60,828 nucleotides of DNA from JBOFDK01 sp051646925 (GTDB taxonomy: Bacteria > Bacillota > Clostridia > Lachnospirales > Cellulosilyticaceae), in contig JBOFDK010000050.1 in assembly GCA_051646925.1 (NCBI GenBank), positions 1 through 60,828 on the forward strand, given 5' to 3'. Under the pieces are notes generated by a model that did not search any database, had not been told where the DNA came from, and saw nothing but the letters and a program-made list of their open reading frames with translations. Of the stretch, positions 53,646 through 60,828 are shown one piece after another; the first letter of the stretch is position 1; every line of letters starts with the position of its first letter. Position numbers and translations under genes: made by a program.

Positions 53646-53721
53646 TATTTTTTTTATGCATATTAAGACTTTCCTAAGCGTATGATACAACATCATGTTT
53701 ATAATTTTAGGAGGAAATTTT

Positions 53722-54450
53722 ATGTCTCGTCCAATCATTGGTATTACAGCAAATTTACTTTACCGCACTGTCGGCAATAGCGATGGAAAATATATAACAT
53801 ATAATAATCAAGACTATGAACAATGCATCTTTAAAACAGGTGGTATTCCACTAATACTATCAGTTACTGATAAAATTGATTTAATACAGGCCCAAGTTGA
53901 TTGTTGCGACGGTATTTTACTTGCCGGTGGTGATGATATTAACCCTATCCTCTACGGCGAAGAGCCTAGTAAAAACTTAGGTGAAACAAATCTACTAGTT
54001 GATTCTAATCATCTATCTGTAGCTAAATACGCACTTTCTAAACGTATACCTATTTTAGGTATTTGTCGTGGTATGCAAGTTCTTAATATCGCCTCTGGTG
54101 GCAATGTCTTCCAAGACTTATCAGAATACCACACAACACATCTTAACCACTCTCAGAATGCACCTCGTACTGATTATTGCCATACTGTCACTACCGAAGA
54201 CAATTCTATTCTTCGAAAAACATTAGGCACTTCTTTTTTTGTAAACAGTTTTCATCATCAAGCTGTTCATAAACTTGGCGAGAACATTATCGCAACTGCT
54301 TATTCTAAAGACCGTCTTATAGAAGCTATCGAACATCAAGACTATCCTTTCTTTTTAGGCGTTCAATGGCATCCCGAAATTTTAGCTGTGCATAATAATT
54401 CTATGAGTACACTTTTTAACGCATTTATTATGGCGTGTATTAAAAGTTAG
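53722..54450 (+). CDS. gamma-glutamyl-gamma-aminobutyrate hydrolase-like class I amidotransferase (peptidase C26)
   Basis: About 242 residues from the ATG at 53722 (AGGAGG 8 nt upstream). The family start is RPIIGITANLLY. The substrate loop is GILLAGGDDINPILYGEEP. The nucleophile elbow is PILGICRGMQVLNIASGG (catalytic Cys). NSFHHQAVHKLGEN follows, and the catalytic His/Glu pair lies in GVQWHPE. PuuD-like enzymes cleave gamma-glutamyl amides, for example in putrescine breakdown. No polyamine genes are nearby, so the true substrate is open. Confidence 0.92.
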   Translation: MSRPIIGITANLLYRTVGNSDGKYITYNNQDYEQCIFKTGGIPLILSVTDKIDLIQAQVDCCDGILLAGGDDINPILYGEEPSKNLGETNLLVDSNHLSVAKYALSKRIPILGICRGMQVLNIASGGNVFQDLSEYHTTHLNHSQNAPRTDYCHTVTTEDNSILRKTLGTSFFVNSFHHQAVHKLGENIIATAYSKDRLIEAIEHQDYPFFLGVQWHPEILAVHNNSMSTLFNAFIMACIKS

Positions 54451-54510
54451 CTTTTTTACATACTCTGTTTCATACTGTTCTTACGAGTAACCTTACAGAT
54501 GTAAATGCAT

Positions 54511-54557
54511 AACAAAAAACAGCATTTGAATATTTAATTCACATGCTGTTTTTTGTT
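54511..54557. terminator. bidirectional intrinsic terminator
   Basis: AACAAAAAACAGCAT pairs perfectly with ATGCTGTTTTTTGTT around a 17-nt AT loop. It lies between convergent genes ending at 54450 and 54610. Confidence 0.85.
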
Positions 54558-54609
54558 GTTGTTTTATAAATTTATATAATAACTCTTTGCTTTATGTTCT
54601 TTATGTAAT

Positions 54610-55014
54610 TTATAAATTTGCTTTTACAATATGACCATAGTGAACATTTTCGTCTATAACACTTACGAATAAATTATTATTTTTTGTAAGTATTTTTTTG
54701 ATGTCTACAGCATTACTTTGTTGCTTTACTCTTAATTTAGGTGTCGCTTCTAATATTTCATATATTTCTTTAGCACCTTCACTAGTGTAATTGCTATCTT
54801 TCAAATACCATTCTCCATTTTGTTGCTTTAAAATATTAATACGTCCTTTTTTGTTGCATTGTGACATAAGCACTATTTCAGGCATCCCATCTTCATCAAT
54901 ATCCATTAATAAAAATCTTGGTTTAGCACCTTCATATTCCCCTAACTCTATAGTGTATTCTTTACCTACTGTCTTCTTGAAAACATTATTAAAATAACAA
55001 GTGTATTCTACCAT
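54610..55014 (-). CDS. hypothetical protein with FG-GAP/EF-hand-like motif
   Basis: 134 residues, no signal peptide. LLMDIDEDGMPEIVLMS matches the DxDxDGxxD/E calcium-loop pattern typical of FG-GAP/VCBS-type repeats, here in a single copy. The N terminus (MVEYTCYFNNVFKK) and the rest are unrecognised. An AGGAGA-type site lies upstream. Calcium binding is an inference from the motif. Confidence 0.5.
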   Translation of the reverse strand: MVEYTCYFNNVFKKTVGKEYTIELGEYEGAKPRFLLMDIDEDGMPEIVLMSQCNKKGRINILKQQNGEWYLKDSNYTSEGAKEIYEILEATPKLRVKQQSNAVDIKKILTKNNNLFVSVIDENVHYGHIVKANL

Positions 55015-55169
55015 ATCAATTCTCCTTTATTTTTTATTAGTCCTAACATTTTATGATAGTCTTTTAGGTTATATGCTACTATTCTTTAAATCTCAACTTG
55101 TCCTTTGTCATGTATTTTATAATGTTTGAATATACTAACTTTAACAACTTACTCTTTGGAGGTATTATT

Positions 55170-56075
55170 TTGTCCAAATTTCGTATTATATCATTCAATA
55201 GTGAAGGAGTTCATGGTGCATTTTCTTCACGTTTATTACTTCGTCTTACTAATAAATTTCCAGAACTACTTCAAAATACACACCTTTTTTCCGGAACATC
55301 TATGGGGGCATTTAATGCACTAGCCCTATCTTATAATGTTTCTCCACATAAAATAGATTCTTTTTATTCTTATGAAAATTCAAAATACATTTTTACCCCA
55401 AAAAGTTTCAACCCATTTACTCCAAAATACCAAAATATTAATTATGAAAAAAAACTTGCATCTATTTTTCCTCGTAATTTAACTTTATCTAATTTAAAAA
55501 AATACGTTTTTATACCTACGTTTAACGTTCAAGGTTATTACTCGCCTTCTCCTAATCTCGTATTTTTTAATAATATAACTAATAATCCAACGATTACCGA
55601 AAAAGTAATTGATACTGTACTTTGTAGTTCTGCTACACCACCTTTTTTCCCCTCTCACCATAATTTTATAGACTGCAACTTAATACAACCACCTTCTGTT
55701 ATATCTCCTATTATGCATTTGCGTTCTTTAGCTCCTCATCAATATAACTTAAAAGATTTTCGCCTTTTATCTATAGGCTCTTCTTTTCCTTCTAAACGCA
55801 TCGTAAAAAACACAAAAAAATGGGGTATGGCACAGTGGAACTTGAATATGTTTAATTCTAAACGTCTTTCAACTTATATTAATACGTCACCTACAATAGA
55901 AGAACTAACTATTAAAGAATTAATTGGTCCTAATTTCTTTAATTTGAACGAACAGTTTGACTATCCTGTTAGAATAGATTCTTACAAGGATATTCCAGAA
56001 CTTATAGAAATTGCAAATAAAGTTGATTTAACATCAACATATCGTTATATCGAACGCTTTTATCTTCCTAATTAA
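55170..56075 (+). CDS. patatin-like phospholipase-type protein with altered motifs
   Basis: About 301 residues from a TTG at 55170 with GGAGG 8 nt upstream (an upstream ATG in the same frame lacks a site). The nucleophile elbow GTSMGAFNAL is intact (catalytic Ser). The oxyanion loop reads SEGVHGAF instead of the usual DGGGxRG. The second catalytic element, normally DGG/DGA, reads DCN in NFIDCNLIQPP. The central CSSATPPFFPSH block is typical of patatins. It is a patatin-like acyl hydrolase; activity may be altered or restricted because of these changes. Confidence 0.78.
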   Translation: MSKFRIISFNSEGVHGAFSSRLLLRLTNKFPELLQNTHLFSGTSMGAFNALALSYNVSPHKIDSFYSYENSKYIFTPKSFNPFTPKYQNINYEKKLASIFPRNLTLSNLKKYVFIPTFNVQGYYSPSPNLVFFNNITNNPTITEKVIDTVLCSSATPPFFPSHHNFIDCNLIQPPSVISPIMHLRSLAPHQYNLKDFRLLSIGSSFPSKRIVKNTKKWGMAQWNLNMFNSKRLSTYINTSPTIEELTIKELIGPNFFNLNEQFDYPVRIDSYKDIPELIEIANKVDLTSTYRYIERFYLPN

Positions 56076-56084
56076 AATATTAAA

Positions 56085-56122
56085 ACGCCATATAGTATTT
56101 CTTAACTATATAGCGTTTTTTT
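56085..56122 (+). terminator. intrinsic terminator
   Basis: AAACGC...TATAGT pairs with ACTATA...GCGTTT (two short bulges), followed by T7. It lies 10 nt past the patatin-like gene. Confidence 0.8.
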
Positions 56123-56182
56123 TAGATATTTAATTATATATAATTTTTCTCTATTTATATTTATATTTATATTTACTAAAAA

Positions 56183-56235
56183 AGAGAGTTATGTAAATAA
56201 CCTAATCGGTTACTTATATAACTCTCTTTTTACTC
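56183..56235 (-). terminator. terminator of the six-tRNA operon
   Basis: A long near-perfect stem (AAAAAGAGAGTTAT / ATAACTCTCTTTTT with inner GTAA/TTAC pairing), T-run on the minus strand, just past the last tRNA gene (tRNA-Gly). Confidence 0.85.
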
Positions 56236-56239
56236 TGAA

Positions 56240-56309
56240 GCGGGTGATGGGAATCGAACCCACGTGGCCAGCTTGGAAGGCTGGTGTTCTACCATTGAAC
56301 TACACCCGC
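56240..56309 (-). tRNA. tRNA-Gly (anticodon TCC)
   Basis: Acceptor GCGGGTG pairs with CACCCGC; anticodon loop CTTCCAA gives TCC; T arm GTGGGTTCGATTCCCAT. Last gene of the six-tRNA operon. Confidence 0.95.
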
Positions 56310-56342
56310 ATATTAAACTACGGTATTTGATTAAATAATACA

Positions 56343-56424
56343 TGCGGGTGAAGAGAGTCGAACTCTTACGCCATAGGCGCTAGATCCTAAGTCTAGTGCG
56401 TCTGCCAATTCCGCCACACCCGCA
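56343..56424 (-). tRNA. tRNA-Leu (anticodon TAG)
   Basis: 82 nt with the long class II variable arm (GCGCCTATGGCGT). Acceptor TGCGGGTG/CACCCGCA; anticodon loop CTTAGGA gives TAG. Confidence 0.95.
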
Positions 56425-56427
56425 TAT

Positions 56428-56499
56428 GAGCCACCGGGGGTTCGAACCCCGGACCACTTGATTAAAAGTCAAGTGCTCTACCAACTGAGCTAGTGACCC
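56428..56499 (-). tRNA. tRNA-Lys (anticodon TTT)
   Basis: Acceptor GGGTCAC with GTGGCTC; anticodon loop CTTTTAA gives TTT; T arm CCGGGGTTCGAACCCCC. Confidence 0.95.
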
Positions 56500-56527
56500 G
56501 TGTAATGACTGTTTGTCCTAAGACAAC

Positions 56528-56598
56528 AGGGCTAGAAGGATTCGAACCTTCGAATGCAGGAATCAAAATCCTGTGCCTTACCGCTTGGCGATAACCCT
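56528..56598 (-). tRNA. tRNA-Gln (anticodon TTG)
   Basis: Acceptor AGGGTTA with TAGCCCT; anticodon loop TTTTGAT gives TTG; T arm GAAGGTTCGAATCCTTC. Confidence 0.95.
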
Positions 56599-56625
56599 TT
56601 GTGTAGTTTAGCCTTAATTATATAG

Positions 56626-56700
<75 letters not shown>

Positions 56701-56708
56701 ATATAAAT

Positions 56709-56779
56709 GACCCATAGGGGAATCGAACCCCTGTTACCGCCGTGAAAGGGCGGTGTCTTAACCGCTTGACCAATGGGCC
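56709..56779 (-). tRNA. tRNA-Glu (anticodon TTC)
   Basis: Acceptor GGCCCAT with ATGGGTC; anticodon loop CTTTCAC gives TTC; T arm CAGGGGTTCGATTCCCCT. First gene of the operon. Confidence 0.95.
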
Positions 56780-56792
56780 GAACTACTTTGAT

Positions 56793-56821
56793 AGTATATC
56801 ACGTGTTTTGACATATGTAAA
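56793..56821 (-). promoter_or_regulatory. promoter of the six-tRNA operon
   Basis: Minus strand: TTTACA (56821-56816), 17-nt spacer, TATACT (56798-56793), ending 13 nt before tRNA-Glu. Confidence 0.75.
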
Positions 56822-56982
56822 TAGCTTTTTTCATTTTTTTTTATTTTTCTTTCTTTTATAACAGTATCACATTCCATTCCCCCTGAATATACTATATTAA
56901 ACATTTCTATTTTTAGGATGTTTTATATAACCAATATTCGGATACACTATGTTTATCAACCCGTTTTCCAAGGAGGAATTTT

Positions 56983-57270
56983 ATGTTTAATACTAGCGAT
57001 GTTACTAAGCAAGAATTTGTTTTATTTCTAACTAATGATGTTTCTGATATCATTTATAACTCTATTCACTTTACTAAAACTATCAAAAATAAAATTATTC
57101 GTATCAAAGCAAACCAAGCACTTGTTTACGAAGTTCATAAAGAAAAAAAATTGTTGATAGTTGTTGATGCTCTATTTTGTACTTTCAACCGCGATGCTTA
57201 TTGGGATGTTGCAAAACTCGCTGACCTTGAAGAAGTTTTAGCTGACCCAAAAACTTTAGTTCGCATTTAA
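56983..57270 (+). CDS. hypothetical small protein
   Basis: 95 residues with AAGGAGGA upstream of the ATG. It alternates helical and beta segments: KTIKNKIIRIKANQALVYEV, KKLLIVVDALFCTFNRDAYW, LADLEEVLADPKTLVRI. No transmembrane segment and no recognised motif. It is monocistronic, between the tRNA operon and a terminator pair. The site and codon use suggest a real, expressed gene. Confidence 0.65.
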   Translation: MFNTSDVTKQEFVLFLTNDVSDIIYNSIHFTKTIKNKIIRIKANQALVYEVHKEKKLLIVVDALFCTFNRDAYWDVAKLADLEEVLADPKTLVRI

Positions 57271-57310
57271 TATCATATATTAAGTACTCTAAATAACTTT
57301 TATCACTTTT

Positions 57311-57354
57311 CTTATTCAAATTTTTTATATTCTTTATTAAAAAATTTGAATAAG
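57311..57354. terminator. AT-rich inverted repeat
   Basis: CTTATTCAAATTTTTT pairs perfectly with AAAAAATTTGAATAAG around a 12-nt loop, 41 nt after the stop at 57270. It is a weak, AT-only terminator or the first of two hairpins. Confidence 0.5.
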
Positions 57355-57360
57355 AAAAAT

Positions 57361-57402
57361 AAAGACGATAACATATTTTTTTATAATATGTTATCGTCTT
57401 TT
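57361..57402. terminator. intrinsic terminator
   Basis: AAAGACGATAACATATT with AATATGTTATCGTCTTT, perfect, 7-nt loop, T-run after. It ends the small gene at 57270 and could also act on the convergent transcript. Confidence 0.85.
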
Positions 57403-57427
57403 CTATTTAACATTACCGTTTCTATTT

Positions 57428-57506
57428 TTTATTATCTTTTTTAACTATTACATCATCTTTTTAATCGTTACATTATCTTTTTTAACTATTACATTATCTT
57501 TTATTT
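57428..57506. repeat. 20-21-bp tandem repeats at the 3' end of the EAL gene
   Basis: Consecutive imperfect units of about ATTATCTTTTTTAACTATTAC (three full copies, then a partial one) run up to the stop codon of the gene ending at 57505. Confidence 0.8.
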
Positions 57507-60500
57507 ATCTATTGTCTTTTAATAATGCATAAATCTCATCACTTTTCTTTGGTTTTTCAAACAAAAATCCTTGAACATAGTCACAATTAAATTTTTGTAG
57601 CAATTTAAATTTTTCAGTAGTTTCAATTCCTTCAGCAATTATCTTCATATTTAAACTTTTGGATAACATAATTATATGCTCAATAACTAAATTATCCAAT
57701 TCTTCTGAGTTTTTGCTTCCATCAAAAAAACCTCGGTCTAATTTTACTACATCTGGGTGAATACGCCCAAGTAACCTTAGTGATGAATATCCACTTCCAA
57801 AATCATCTACAGCATATTTAAAACCTGTTTCTCTAATAGCCTTTACAATTCTTATCAATTCCTTTTCATCTTTAAATACCATTGATTCTGTAAGCTCTAT
57901 TGTAATATATTCTAGTGGAACATCATAACTTTTACAAATAGCTTTATAGCTTTCTATAAAATTTTTCTGCTGTACTTGCAACATTGATACATTAACAGCA
58001 ATTGGAATTATTTCTACGCCTTCTTTTTTTAGCTTATTAATAAATTCACACGCTTTAGCTAATATATATTGATCTAATTTAATAACAAAACCATTTTTTT
58101 CAAATATTGGTATAAATACATTTGGAGCTATTGTTCCATATTTAGCACTTTCCCATCTACATAATGCCTCTAATGAAACAATTTTTTTCGTTTGACAAGA
58201 ATATACTGGTTGTAAATACATCCGAAATTCGTTCTCTTCCATAGCCTTACTTGCGTAATCTTCTAATTCACTCTCATATGCCATTTTTTCTTTTAAATTA
58301 GAATCATATATAGCATACTGTATTTCGCGCTCTGTATCATGTAAAATGTGTTCACATGCCATATTTGCACGATCTATCATAACTTCTATATCTAATTTCT
58401 TATCTTCTATAAAATAAACCCCGTACTCCACTTGTAGTGTGAAAAAATATTTCTGTAATATAGGGCACATAATTATTTTTTTATGCCACTCTTTAAGCTT
58501 TTTTTCTATATTTTTTTTCACACTACATTTAGTTAATATAGCAAATCTATTTCCTGTAATTCGTGCGACACATTCCTGTGATTCTAATCCAGACTCTATA
58601 GACTCATAGAGGCACTCTAATAATCTATTAGCTTCTGCTAAACCTATTCTATCACTAATTAATTTGAAATGCTTTACGTTGACATATATCATAGTATATT
58701 CATGCTTCTTTTCAAGTAATTTACGTGATTTGATTTCAAATAACCATTTACTATTACCTTTAGTAACAGAATCTATATAAGCTTGAGTTTCTACTTTTTT
58801 CTTGAACTGCTCTTCAATAAAAATCAAAATAATAATAACAAAAAAAGAAAAACCTACTAATAGCATTAGTATTATAAAATTCCAATGAATAAAAAGTCTT
58901 GCACGTTCTTTTATTAAAGATAATTTTGTAATAGTTACTAAACTCCAATCTTTAAAATTCATTGGCTGATAAACTACTATACTTCCTTCATCATTATATT
59001 GATGATGAAAAGATCCTGTATTTTTCATAATCAAATCATTTCTTATAGTAAATATATCAGCTTTTTCAATTTCTATTTTTTTTAATACATCACTTAACGT
59101 CTTTACTTCTGCAGTCATATTTGTATTGTCAAAATCTAATATAACATTACTATATTTATCAACTATCATACTATATCCCATATTGTTAAATATACCTTGT
59201 GAACATTGTCTTTGAATTTCTTCTTTTGTAACATATGCAACAATACCACATAGCTGAATGTTGTCATCCACTACTTTATACTCATCAAATGGTAGCCCTA
59301 ATAAGAAATAACTATTATTATTTGATTTTTCTAGCAACTCTACAATGTATTCCTTATTTTTAACTATTTTTTGTGTCGCTGCTGTTAATGCTAATGGAGT
59401 ATTGACACCTTTACTATTATACCAAACTCCATTTGTATCAATTAAATAATATTCTTCATAATTATGTGCTCTAGAATACAAATCTAATTCTTCAAATATT
59501 TCTTTTAATCTTGTAGCATCCGAATTTTCAATATTATTCATTAACACGCTCAAACTCTTTTTGTTATTTTCTAACTGCAATGTTAAATTTTTAGTTATTT
59601 GTCTTGTTAACTCCTCGGCATATGATGTATTTTCACTTATAATTATTTCATCTAGTCTCTCTATATAATCGGATGTAGTTATCATTGTTATCATACATAT
59701 CATACTCATTATACATATCATTAAAATAAGTATTTTTTTATTCTTAAATGTAGCATTTACAAAAGATTTATATACCCTTTTCAGATTTTTTGTATATTCT
59801 TTTTTTTCCTTCATGCCATTTTTCAAATTTGCATTAGCCATTTTTACTAGTTTTTTTATTGTTTTATTTTTAGGACTTATTTTTTCATTTCCTACATACA
59901 TTTTTACTTCTTTATTGTCCATTTCATATTTTTTTTGAATACATTTTTCTATTACCTTCAATGTACTTGTAATAAATCCATCATCTATCATACTCGAATA
60001 TGCTATAAATTTATTATCTTCCCATATACCTATAATCATATTTTGTGGCAATTTCTCTCGTAATATTTTAGATATATCATGTAAAATATATTTGTTTTTC
60101 ATCTCATCTTCTATTTCATCTATAACTTCAAAATCAAAAATCCATAAAGTTCCTACTGTATTATTTTTTAACAATGTTTCTACTTCATTTATAAAAAATT
60201 CTTTCTTTAATATCCCCTGTATTGTATTTTCTGATTTATAAAATTGTATATTATCTTTTTCTTTATTACTATCTTCTATTAATACATTTTGAATAACACC
60301 TTTAGCTTTGCCATTTTCCAAAAATTCAATATTCAGTTTAAACCACTTATACATTTTATCTAAATTTGTATTTGCACAATAAACTATTTCAAATACTGTT
60401 TTATCATTTTTAATTAACTGTTGTAACTTATCTATATTCATTATTTCTATAAATTTTTTTTGATGACCTAGCTCTACATAGTCTTTTAAATATATATTGT

Positions 60501-60633
60501 ATACTGTTTCATAGTCATAGCTAGTATTGTATTCTATATCGTATAGTTTGTAGTTTGATATTTCACTTTTGTAAAAAATAATTGTATTCTCAAATATATC
60601 TATTTCAAAAATAATCTCCATATTTTTTTCCAT
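57505..60633 (-). CDS. membrane c-di-GMP phosphodiesterase with degenerate GGDEF and intact EAL
   Basis: About 1042 residues. Order: a cytosolic N-terminal region (1-290) that ends in a second, degenerate GGDEF-like fold; transmembrane helix 1 (about 300-320, ILILMICIMSMICMITMI); an extracytoplasmic Cache-like sensor (about 325-580); helix 2 (about 585-610); a GGDEF domain with RITGNRF where GGDEF should be, so probably not a cyclase; and an EAL domain with EALCRW, DDFGSGYSSLRLL, KLDRGFF, AEGIE and QGFLFEKP. All metal and catalytic residues of EAL look present, so it should cleave c-di-GMP in response to an external ligand. The ATG at 60633 has AGGAG 8 nt upstream. Confidence 0.92.
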   Translation of the reverse strand: MEKNMEIIFEIDIFENTIIFYKSEISNYKLYDIEYNTSYDYETVYNIYLKDYVELGHQKKFIEIMNIDKLQQLIKNDKTVFEIVYCANTNLDKMYKWFKLNIEFLENGKAKGVIQNVLIEDSNKEKDNIQFYKSENTIQGILKKEFFINEVETLLKNNTVGTLWIFDFEVIDEIEDEMKNKYILHDISKILREKLPQNMIIGIWEDNKFIAYSSMIDDGFITSTLKVIEKCIQKKYEMDNKEVKMYVGNEKISPKNKTIKKLVKMANANLKNGMKEKKEYTKNLKRVYKSFVNATFKNKKILILMICIMSMICMITMITTSDYIERLDEIIISENTSYAEELTRQITKNLTLQLENNKKSLSVLMNNIENSDATRLKEIFEELDLYSRAHNYEEYYLIDTNGVWYNSKGVNTPLALTAATQKIVKNKEYIVELLEKSNNNSYFLLGLPFDEYKVVDDNIQLCGIVAYVTKEEIQRQCSQGIFNNMGYSMIVDKYSNVILDFDNTNMTAEVKTLSDVLKKIEIEKADIFTIRNDLIMKNTGSFHHQYNDEGSIVVYQPMNFKDWSLVTITKLSLIKERARLFIHWNFIILMLLVGFSFFVIIILIFIEEQFKKKVETQAYIDSVTKGNSKWLFEIKSRKLLEKKHEYTMIYVNVKHFKLISDRIGLAEANRLLECLYESIESGLESQECVARITGNRFAILTKCSVKKNIEKKLKEWHKKIIMCPILQKYFFTLQVEYGVYFIEDKKLDIEVMIDRANMACEHILHDTEREIQYAIYDSNLKEKMAYESELEDYASKAMEENEFRMYLQPVYSCQTKKIVSLEALCRWESAKYGTIAPNVFIPIFEKNGFVIKLDQYILAKACEFINKLKKEGVEIIPIAVNVSMLQVQQKNFIESYKAICKSYDVPLEYITIELTESMVFKDEKELIRIVKAIRETGFKYAVDDFGSGYSSLRLLGRIHPDVVKLDRGFFDGSKNSEELDNLVIEHIIMLSKSLNMKIIAEGIETTEKFKLLQKFNCDYVQGFLFEKPKKSDEIYALLKDNR

Positions 60634-60742
60634 TACCATATCTCCTAACACATTACATACAACTTTTACTATATACTATGTTTTACTTTGTCTAAATTCT
60701 ACAACTTTCACTGATTTTTTTTTTTTTTTTTTTCAAACAACA

Positions 60743-60782
60743 AAAAAAGACATATAAACCTAAGTTTATATGTCTTTTTTTA
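60743..60782 (-). terminator. terminator of the edge tRNA gene
   Basis: AAAAAAAGACATATAAAC pairs with GTTTATATGTCTTTTTTT, loop CTAA, immediately past the tRNA 3' end on the minus strand. Confidence 0.88.
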
Positions 60783-60785
60783 TAA

Positions 60786-60828
60786 GCGCGAGACAAGATT
60801 CGAACTCGCGACCCTCTCCTTGGCAAGG
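60786..60828 (-). tRNA. tRNA-Gly (anticodon GCC), truncated by the window edge
   Basis: Minus strand: anticodon loop TTGCCAA (GCC), then a variable loop, T arm CGCGAGTTCGAATCTTG and acceptor 3' strand CTCGCGC. The 5' half lies outside the window. Confidence 0.8.

Noticed and set aside
57428..57506. CRISPR-like array near the EAL gene
   Set aside because: Short contiguous imperfect tandem repeats without spacers.
60715..60734. Run of 20 T residues as a functional element
   Set aside because: A homopolymer in AT-rich spacer next to a terminator; it may be slippage-prone but shows no further signal.

Overview
The window is low-GC (roughly 30 %), with strong AGGAGG-type ribosome binding sites, a T-box-controlled serS, a preQ1 riboswitch, a Lachnospirales-type DUF3881 gene and a bifunctional AdhE. 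This points to an anaerobic Firmicute of the Lachnospirales; a Cellulosilyticum/Epulopiscium-like host is a guess. All functional calls come from reading motifs in the sequence; no database search was run.

Left part (1-19.4 kb): mostly minus-strand single genes, each closed by a clear intrinsic terminator. They encode a DUF4163/DUF3298 secreted protein, a papain-like C39-type peptidase, a radical SAM/SPASM protein behind a DUF1653 gene, a copper-amine-oxidase-like-domain protein, DUF3881, a polysaccharide deacetylase, an HD-GYP phosphodiesterase, a lipoprotein metallo-hydrolase of the ComEC type and a FliD-C-terminus-like orphan. Three relatives of an unrecognised family (two hydrophobic segments between coiled coils) lie between 2.3 and 7.5 kb; one is a decayed internal-deletion copy. 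They sit beside a zeta-toxin gene cut short at a hairpin, with its small antitoxin-like partner. A two-gene Septu-like defence cassette (PtuA ATPase plus PtuB HNH nuclease) lies at 17.1-19.1 kb.

Middle part (19.47-44.03 kb): an integrated element. A 39-bp imperfect copy of the 3' end of tRNA-Arg(TCG) at 19.47 kb matches the 3' end of the intact tRNA gene at 44.0 kb (attL/attR). Just inside the right end are a tyrosine integrase, an XRE regulator, an excisionase-like HTH protein and a possible rolling-circle type replication protein. The element also carries ParA/ParB, a complete type I restriction-modification operon with an extra internal gene, a short CBASS cassette (CD-NTase plus S-4TM effector), and a DUF4935 PIN-domain gene interrupted by one in-frame amber codon. 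A stretch of small decaying genes lies at 24.4-26.6 kb. Integration and replication genes sit on the right, defence cargo on the left and centre.

Right part (44.07-60.8 kb): chromosomal housekeeping. It holds a TetR regulator, an ArsR regulator translationally coupled to a D-Ala-D-Ala carboxypeptidase, and a preQ1-riboswitch-controlled ECF transporter plus radical SAM pair (queuosine-precursor salvage). Next come serS with its T-box, a candidate C-rich small RNA, and adhE with Rex-like operators around its promoter. After these are a class I glutamine-amidotransferase-like hydrolase, a patatin-like protein, a six-tRNA operon (Glu-His-Gln-Lys-Leu-Gly) and a large membrane protein with a degenerate GGDEF and an intact EAL domain. 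A tRNA gene is cut by the right edge.
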